64,000 nucleotides of DNA from Apolygus lucorum (taxonomy: Eukaryota > Arthropoda > Insecta > Hemiptera > Miridae). Every line of letters begins with the position of its first letter. Within the stretch, counting starts at the first letter, position 1. The notes under the pieces are model-generated. The model did not search any database. It was given only the letters and a program-made list of their open reading frames with translations, and was not told where the DNA came from. The DNA is taken from contig CM019172.2 in NCBI GenBank assembly GCA_009739505.2, positions 37,563,388-37,627,387 of the forward strand. The letters run 5' to 3'. This document shows, in pieces, positions 57,607-64,000 of the stretch. The position numbers and the translations under genes are program-made.

Positions 57607-58707
57607 CGCCAAGTGGGGTGTGGCACATGGCTTCCTCGTAGGCGTGTGGCACATGGCTTCCTATCCATAACCCGATTGTATAGATGATCCGATGCTAAGT
57701 AGCTTATCTCAAAACATCAATCTCTAATTACCTTGCACTACCATCATAGGGGACCATCTACGCCATCCGCATCTTTGAGAATTTCGTCGAAATCGGAAGA
57801 GAAATGTGGAAGTTATGGTTGTTACAAGGAAATTCACGTTTGCGCAAGCGCAGTGGGTACTATGTGTCTAGTGGCAATGATTTTCAGTAGGTGACCATCC
57901 ACTCGCCAATCTGAACAATCCTGAAAATTTTCATAAAATTCGGATGAAAAATGTAGGTGTTATAGCTGTTACAAGGATATTACGTTTGCGCACGCGCAGA
58001 GGCTACTGTCAGTTTGGGTGTCGTGATTTCATAGGGAAACATCTACACACCAATCTGAACAATTCTACTAAATTTCAATCAAATTCGGATGAAACATGTA
58101 AGGTGTTATTGCTGTTACAAGGATTTTACGGTTGCGCATGCGCAGAGACTACTGTCAATTGTGTACCGTTATTTTGATAGGGGACCATCTACCGCCAATC
58201 TGAACCATCCTGCAAATTTTCATCAAATTCGGATGAAAAAGTTAGGTGTTATAGCTGTTAAAAGGATATTATGTTTGCGCATGCGCAGAGGCTACTGTCA
58301 CTTTGGGGGCAATGATTTTCACAGGGGACAACCTACACCTCAATCAGTTTTATCCCCTAAAAATTTCATCGAAATAGTTTGAAAAATTTGGAAATATAGC
58401 TGTTGCAAGGAACGCACGTTTGCGCATGCGCAGCAGCTACAATCAGTCCGGGGATGATGATTTTCATAGGAAACCGTCCACACGCCAACCCTCACAATCC
58501 CTGAAACTTTCATCGAAATCGGACAATAAATTAGTATAGTTAAGCTCGTTACAAGGATTGCATGACAGACACACACGCAGACAGACAGACACGGAACCAA
58601 AAATTGTTCAGGAAGGCCTGAAACGTAAAACGCAAATAGAAATTGGATTTTGGAAAACAGTTTTTTTTTTTTTTCAACTTCGAGAAGTGAAAACGAAGCT
58701 CGGAAGC
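57607..58707 (-). mobile_element. HINE-like element, segment B copy with five palindrome units
   Basis: From CGCCAAGTGGGGTGTGG to GAAGCTCGGAAGC|AAAAC. Palindromic sites start at 57,841, 57,987, 58,133, 58,276 and 58,421 (spacing 146, 146, 143, 145). The tip near 57,630 has a duplicated GTGTGGCACATGGCTTCC. GTCT run at 58,563-58,590 (complement). Confidence 0.8.
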
Positions 58708-59716
58708 AAAACGGTCAAAATAACTGGAAGTTGGGTCGTTATTGCTGCTCTTCAATTTTATTCAAACGTAAATTTCAAACGGCACGAAAATGCTGAAAAC
58801 ACGTCCAATAAATTATCATTATAATTATACCCTCAAAAAGCGACAAATTTATAAATAAGATAAATAACTTACCATCACATTAGGTAGGTTCCCATTTCAA
58901 TCTACAACCCAAAATTTCAACATTGGAATAGTCGAACCATGGTCCCTTTGAAAAAACTCATCGTAATATATAAAACGTATCATTCAATAACACCTAATTT
59001 GTCAACTATTACTTTATGTAACACGTAAACACCTACTGTTCCTACCCATACAATAATCAAGTTTTAAAAAGTTTCAATTTGTCAACAATATTAAGGGATT
59101 TCGAACCATTTCAGGATATCACAAAATATTTTCAACTAACTTTCTTAGACTAATGAAAATTTACAAGCAGGAAATGTTCCTTTTCTCGCTCAAAGTCTTG
59201 ACACATATTTGATACTTAATATATATATTATAGACCGCCACATAACAATAACGAATTCAACGTCTTTTGATTTATTTATCAATATAATAATTTATTATGA
59301 TCTACGTCGGAGTGGAAATTAAATTATACGTTTCATTTTTATGTTATAAATTTAATATTGACGAGTATTTGTTACTATTGAATAATATAGTAGTAGGTAT
59401 ATTTTACACAGGTCGGAGGCTCAACAAAATATTCATGAACTGGAAGAAAGTTATGTTATTCATGTTTCAACTTTGCCTTTAACAAACACTTTTTAGCAAC
59501 ATTCTGTAATGTTGAATTTTATTGTAACTTTCGGGTGGATCGGGAATATTCCGTCCCGATGAGAGGTTATTCAATGGCGAATTATACAACGGTGGGAAGT
59601 AGTGATTTGAGGTGATAAATTGTGGCTTCTGGGGGATTCGAACCCAAGACCTCAACCACCGGGAGTATAAGTTGGTATCCCGTGAGGGGAGTAGTCCGCT
59701 TTTAGCGCCCCGCGGG

Positions 59717-60612
59717 CAGAGATGGGCGAATTCTTATTCATAAATACGATTATGAATACAAATCATAACTACGGACTTATGGATTATGAATACGAAAACA
59801 GGTATGAATATGAATATAAATATACGAATATTAATATGAATACGATACAATCGTATTCACACTTTGAATACGATTTTCTCCCCGTATTCGTCTTTTGAAC
59901 ACAATTTTTTTCTATGATTTCCCCCAAAAATCGTATTTTTTAAAAACGATTTTCCCTGATAATCATACTTTTTTAAAATGATTTTCTCCCGAACTCTGGA
60001 CATATTTATAACCTAAACATTGTCAAAATAATCAATCGAAATTCGAAACGCTCACCAATTCTTATAGGATTTTTCACGCAGAATCGAATGAAACCAACCC
60101 CAGGTCGCTACGACCAACCGAATAGAAAGTACGACGAAATTTCCGCGGAAAATCGTATTTTTTTAAACAATTAGCACTGGAAATCATAAAAAAATTATGA
60201 TTTTTACCAAATATTTCTTCGTACTTTCTATTCGGTTGGTTGTAGCAACCTGGCGTTGGTCTCATTCGATTCTGCGTGAAAAATCCTATAAGAATTAGTG
60301 AGCGTTTCGAATTTCGATTAATTATTTTGACAATGTTAGGTTATAAATATGTCCAGAGTTCGGGAGAAAAATCATTTTGAAAAGTATGATTTTCAGGGAA
60401 AATCGTTAAAAAATTCGATTTTTGGGGAAATCATAGAAAAAAAATCATAGAATCGAATTCAAAATACGAATACGAGGTAAATCGTATTCAAAGTGTGAAT
60501 ACGATTGTATTCGTATTCATATTCATACCTGTATTCGTATTCATAATCATAAAGTCGCAGACATGATTTGTATTCATAATCGTATTTATGAATAAGAATT
60601 CGCCCATCTCTG
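59717..60612. mobile_element. hAT-like foldback element (CAGAGATGGG ends), segment B, uninterrupted
   Basis: Inverted ends CAGAGATGGGCGAATTCTTA, perfect 8-bp target duplication CCCGCGGG (59,709-59,716 and 60,613-60,620), 896 bp, no transposase. It is inserted in the GC-rich part of a tRNA-like SINE head (59,615-59,716). It has a single copy of the 30-bp unit that is amplified in A. Confidence 0.88.
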
Positions 60613-60996
60613 CCCGCGGGCGCCTTCCTTTCGTTTTTCTTTCACAATTCCCACAATTACGTCCTAAATTATTTGAAATTTTAAGGCAATGTTCTTCACA
60701 CCTGTATGCATGTCTGCTGTAAATTTTATCCGAACCGGTCGAATAGAAACAAAATTAAAAATAAGCAAAGATTATTTTTTAATGTAGAAAAAATTGGTCA
60801 TTTTCATGTCATATTTTCTGATATTTTCAGTTACGCTACTCAAAATTTTCAAAACATTGTAACTCATCAACCAGTCATCCGATTTTAATTTTATTTTTAC
60901 CAAACTGTTCAGAACTTTATGTAGTTTTATTAAAAAATATGAATGGGAAACATCGATTTTTTAAAACCTTTTTTGGACTACTCCTCTTAAGGGGGC

Positions 60997-61404
60997 TTCA
61001 GTCGGTCGCTGTTCGTTCCTCGTTCCAGGTTAGTATTTCCCTAAATTACCGGCGCTCAAACTTTAAAAATTGTACCTAAATTTGAAATTTTCAAGGATTT
61101 TCGAAATTTATTAGTGTAGCTATTGAGAAACTAAAAGATTGCCGCTGGAATCATCAAAATTGAACAATAATTTGCCTGAAAGAATTGGGATAACCGTTCA
61201 TTAGTTAGGTTTTCCCATTTTTTGCCGATAATTATTGTTAAATTTTGATGATTCCAGTGGCAATATTTTAGTTTTCCAATTCCCTGGATAGATACACTAA
61301 TAAATTTCAAAATCCTTGAAAGTCTTCAAGGGCTTTTTGAGTTTGACTACCAGTAATTGAGGGAAATACTAACCTGGAATGAGAAATTAATTGCAACCAA
61401 CTGA
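60997..61404. mobile_element. Foldback MITE, segment B
   Basis: Counterpart of 41,584-42,001 with the same inverted ends (CAGTCGGTCG...CGTTCC) and small indels. Confidence 0.75.
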
Positions 61405-62342
61405 GAACCCTGTACTGTGATGTGCGCACGTATTTTTTTTCCTTAGAAAGTGCCTCGAAAAAGAACAAAATTTGGCTCCCACACAAAAATAGAGCCCCAA
61501 AGAACTGCAAGTGATAAGGGAAATCATTAGTTCACCAATCCCACCAAATGCAACGTCATAATAAATGGAGAACTGTGATTGACTGGCGGTCGCATGGCTG
61601 CCAACATCGTGAAAATTGGTCTCAACGAAAACTTCCGTCTTTATCGTACGCCAACAAAAATTTCCCTCCCCATTATAACTGCGAAGGGATTCTCTTCAAC
61701 CTCCACCCCAACCATGACCACGTTGACAATGCAACCAACTTCAACACACCAAAATCCCACATTTGCAAGTGTGCATTCACCGCCCTGAGCAGTCATTTTA
61801 CCGAGATTCTCCCTTGTGACGATGGTGTGATGATTGCCAGTAAACTGCCAATCTGTCTGAAAGCAATCCCTTATTCACGAAAACGTTTTAGGTTAATAAT
61901 TATCTCTGGCTTTTCCGAATCAAAGAGTTCCAAAAAATATGATTCATGTGTTTTTTCCCCATTTTTGTTTGATGGCGCACACATTTTTTTTTGGCCTCAA
62001 CCATCCAGAGTACAACATTTTGGTATCCACAATTTTATTTTTAAAATCTTCGATAAATTAGAGCCCCCATGGGTATTCGAATTCATTATCTCAACAATGA
62101 AGACCACAGGATTCTGGTAGCCATTTTTTGTTACAGTTATATCGTCAAAAAATCACAAAAGTCACGTTTAATATTCAATGGGTGCCCTAAGTATTTTGAT
62201 TTCTCCAAGTTTTCCAACTTCATCGCAACTCTTCTTTCGGCCAAGCTTTGGCTGGATTCATGGTTCAGCAGTAAACACATGAATGAGTGAATTACCCTAT
62301 GCGATTGTACAAATCCACTGAACCAACCACCCACCTACTGAT

Positions 62343-62536
62343 TTAGTCCTCATCATCGGTGTCTATATCGATCGAGTGTTGACTCTCGACGAGACGAAAG
62401 GTCTCCAGAAACTCGTTGAGGTCGACAAGGCCGTCTTTGTTCATATCCATGCTCTTGCAGATGTCAACAGCGTCGCCTGTGAGGTGCTGCCCGATCAGCT
62501 GACAGGCGTCTTTGAATTCCTCGACTGATATGTATC
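62343..62536 (-). CDS. rdgC: Second copy of the rdgC/PPEF terminal exon (segment B)
   Basis: Base-for-base the same coding sequence as 42,936-43,129, with the same acceptor, except that the stop codon is TAA instead of TGA. Flanking intron sequence has a few differences (TTTTGTGAG versus TTTCGTGAG). The preceding exon would be expected at higher coordinates; it is not found before the window edge, because sequence after 62,702 differs from segment A. It is either part of a second gene copy, a truncated duplicate, or the other allele. Confidence 0.8.
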
Positions 62537-62702
62537 CTGTTGAAATGAATTTTCGTGAGTAACGTATATTGTGAATAAATTAACTAAAAATATAGAACCC
62601 ACATAATTTAAAAGAATCCAATACTTAGAGATTTTGCGGGCTCTCCTATCAGTAATAGAGAGTTTTTGCTTCACACGGAGGCGAGCTCCTGTGAATGTGA
62701 AT

Positions 62703-63094
62703 CTACGGAAAACTAAAGTTGGTGCTAACCTCCAATCTCTTGTTTACCATGGGACCCTGACTGTTAGGTACCATGGGAACGGGATGCTCTGTGGGTTCTG
62801 TTATCATAAGGTTTGCTCCTACAGCGACGGCAGTTGGAAGGAAACCAACTGGCGCATGCGCAGTAGCCTAACTGCTGTTCCTACAGGACGAACCATCCAA
62901 CGGATCAAACCAACCGCTGTTCCAACAGAATAATCCGTTCAACTGCAGTTGGAATGCATTCGGAAGGAAGTGGATGGCTCAAAGGGGTCCCGTCGCAAAA
63001 GGAAACCTTTCGTATTTGAAACCTCTTGCATAACCTGCTCATTCTAAAATTGAATTCGAGGAGTTCACTTCGAGGAGAGTCTGGCCCCCGGACA
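62703..63094. other. Unique flank of segment B
   Basis: No gene. Contains one GCGCATGCGCAG (about 62,852) and repeated ACAG(C)GACG/CTGTTCC words, but not the rest of the HINE unit. Confidence 0.4.
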
Positions 63095-63460
63095 GTATTG
63101 TCGGGTTTCAGCGCTACCTACCGCCACTTCAACTAACTACCATTTTGGATATCTTATCAGGTGATCACGCTCGCGACCGCATTTCCGTCGCTCCTCTAAC
63201 TTGCAGTTATCCCAAGATTACAATGTAGCAAAGAAGAACAACACAACAATTGAAAACAACACAAAAATGCAATATCAACTTCCTTTTCCTCGCAATTTAA
63301 AAAGGCAGGGAAGTAAAGCCGCCAAACTTAGAAATTAGAGAGTGGTAAAATCGAGGTAAGCCTACTTTTCAGAAATGCCGCTTGACCACGCTCACATCGA
63401 GCTGAAAAAGGATAATAGTTCGCTGAAGTGGCGGTAGGTAGCGCTGAAACCCGACAATAC
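63095..63460. mobile_element. 366-bp MITE with perfect 37-bp inverted ends
   Basis: Both ends begin GTATTGTCGGGTTTCAGCGC and match for 37 bp. No coding capacity and no clear target duplication. Superfamily not assigned. Confidence 0.85.
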
Positions 63461-63639
63461 TCACCACTAAGTGCATTCAAATCAATTCTAATAAGTAATA
63501 TTCTTTGGGCCAGCTCCCAACTAATTTCCAAATCGCCGATGTGTCCCTATATTCCAGAGAATGAAAAATATTACGTAACCACTTAAAATGCTTTGTGGGT
63601 AAAATCGTTACAAAACCATAATTTTAACCCCCCCTCAAA

Positions 63640-64000
63640 ATTTGATGTTTTACGTTTCAAGGTACGTAGAATGCGAAAATCGAATAAAAAACGCTGCAAA
63701 TTATTACACAATGGTTTATTATTTTTCTATATAATCGTCTATAAAGCCACCGACCATCCAACATGAAGAGAAACATCGATGGCATTTCGGTCAGCTTTAA
63801 TTTGAACGGAGATTAGGCCTCTTTTGCGATTCACACTCGTGTTTCTGATTTATCGCACGATTATTATTTTTATGGTTTATTATTTTATTATTATTATTTT
63901 AATGGTTTATTATTTTTCTATATAATCGTCTATAAAGCCACGGAGATTAGACCTCTTTTGCGATTCACACTCGTGTTTCTGATTTATCGTACGTTTATTA
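63640..64000 (-). repeat. Dispersed repeat D, tandem partial copies at the window edge
   Basis: Contains GCAAATTATTACACAATGG, TTTCGGTCAGCTTTAATTTG and GCGATTCACACTCGTGTTTC; the last block (GGTTTATTATTTTTCTATAT to TTTCTGATTTATCG) is repeated at about 63,705-63,855 and 63,903-63,990. Confidence 0.75.

Larger units (their letters stand above)
53418..62702. repeat. Large duplicated segment, copy B
   Basis: Same order and orientation as 31,312-43,276. It starts 35 bp after the retrotransposon's target duplication and ends with GAGCTCCTGTGAA. It lacks five elements found in A and has one insertion of its own (54,156-54,480). Sequence outside these insertions is nearly identical apart from small indels. 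Confidence 0.9.

Noticed and set aside
57841..58432. CRISPR-like array (regularly spaced 12-mers)
   Set aside because: Eukaryotic context, 145-bp homologous units rather than unique spacers, and no cas genes; it is a transposon tandem array.
61548..62120. 190-codon open frame as a gene
   Set aside because: The same DNA in segment A (42,150-42,720) has the frame broken by indels, and the product has no motif; it is downstream flank of rdgC.

Overview
The window is animal nuclear DNA, most likely from an insect. The evidence is split genes with GT-AG introns, a rdgC/PPEF-type phosphatase locus, an animal-type LTR retrotransposon, and AT-rich DNA packed with transposon relics. ACCTACCT-type words and the repeat style would fit a sap-feeding hemipteran or a moth, but I cannot name the species. 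Nothing prokaryotic is present. Under 2 percent of the window is convincing host coding sequence.

Layout. 1-31 kb is almost entirely repeats: long inverted-repeat and foldback elements, a piggyBac-like MITE, site-specific non-LTR retrotransposon fragments with a restriction-like endonuclease domain, an RTE-like LINE tail, and several copies of a family that I identify structurally as Helentron-associated non-autonomous elements (HINE/DINE-1-like). 31.3-43.3 kb (copy A) and 53.4-62.7 kb (copy B) are two versions of one segment. They differ by small indels and by whole transposons that are present in one copy and absent in the other. Between them lie the host genes: the last two exons of a rdgC/PPEF phosphatase on the minus strand (42.9-44.8 kb) and a three-exon gene for a 206-residue, four-EF-hand protein on the plus strand (45.1-48.0 kb), whose first intron is filled by a C/A-rich minisatellite. 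A 100-N assembly gap (48,194-48,293) is followed directly by a complete 5.1-kb Ty3/gypsy LTR retrotransposon on the minus strand (48,299-53,379), then by copy B. Copy B carries a second rdgC terminal exon, identical except for its stop codon.

How the parts relate. Both host genes encode EF-hand calcium sensors. The plus-strand gene lies where the upstream introns of the minus-strand phosphatase should be, so it is probably nested in that gene. The A/B pair works as a natural filled-site/empty-site experiment: it fixes the ends of four element types and shows recent activity. The gap, the retrotransposon at the join and the many homopolymer indels leave open whether A and B are a true segmental duplication or two haplotypes wrongly placed in tandem.

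I found no convincing undescribed gene system. The most interesting signals are (i) HINE-like elements with in-register arrays of about 145-bp units, each carrying the palindromic NRF-1/EWG-type site TGCGCATGCGCA, and (ii) hAT-like MITEs whose ends carry exact copies of TATCGATA, the DNA motif of DREF, itself a hAT-transposase-derived protein.
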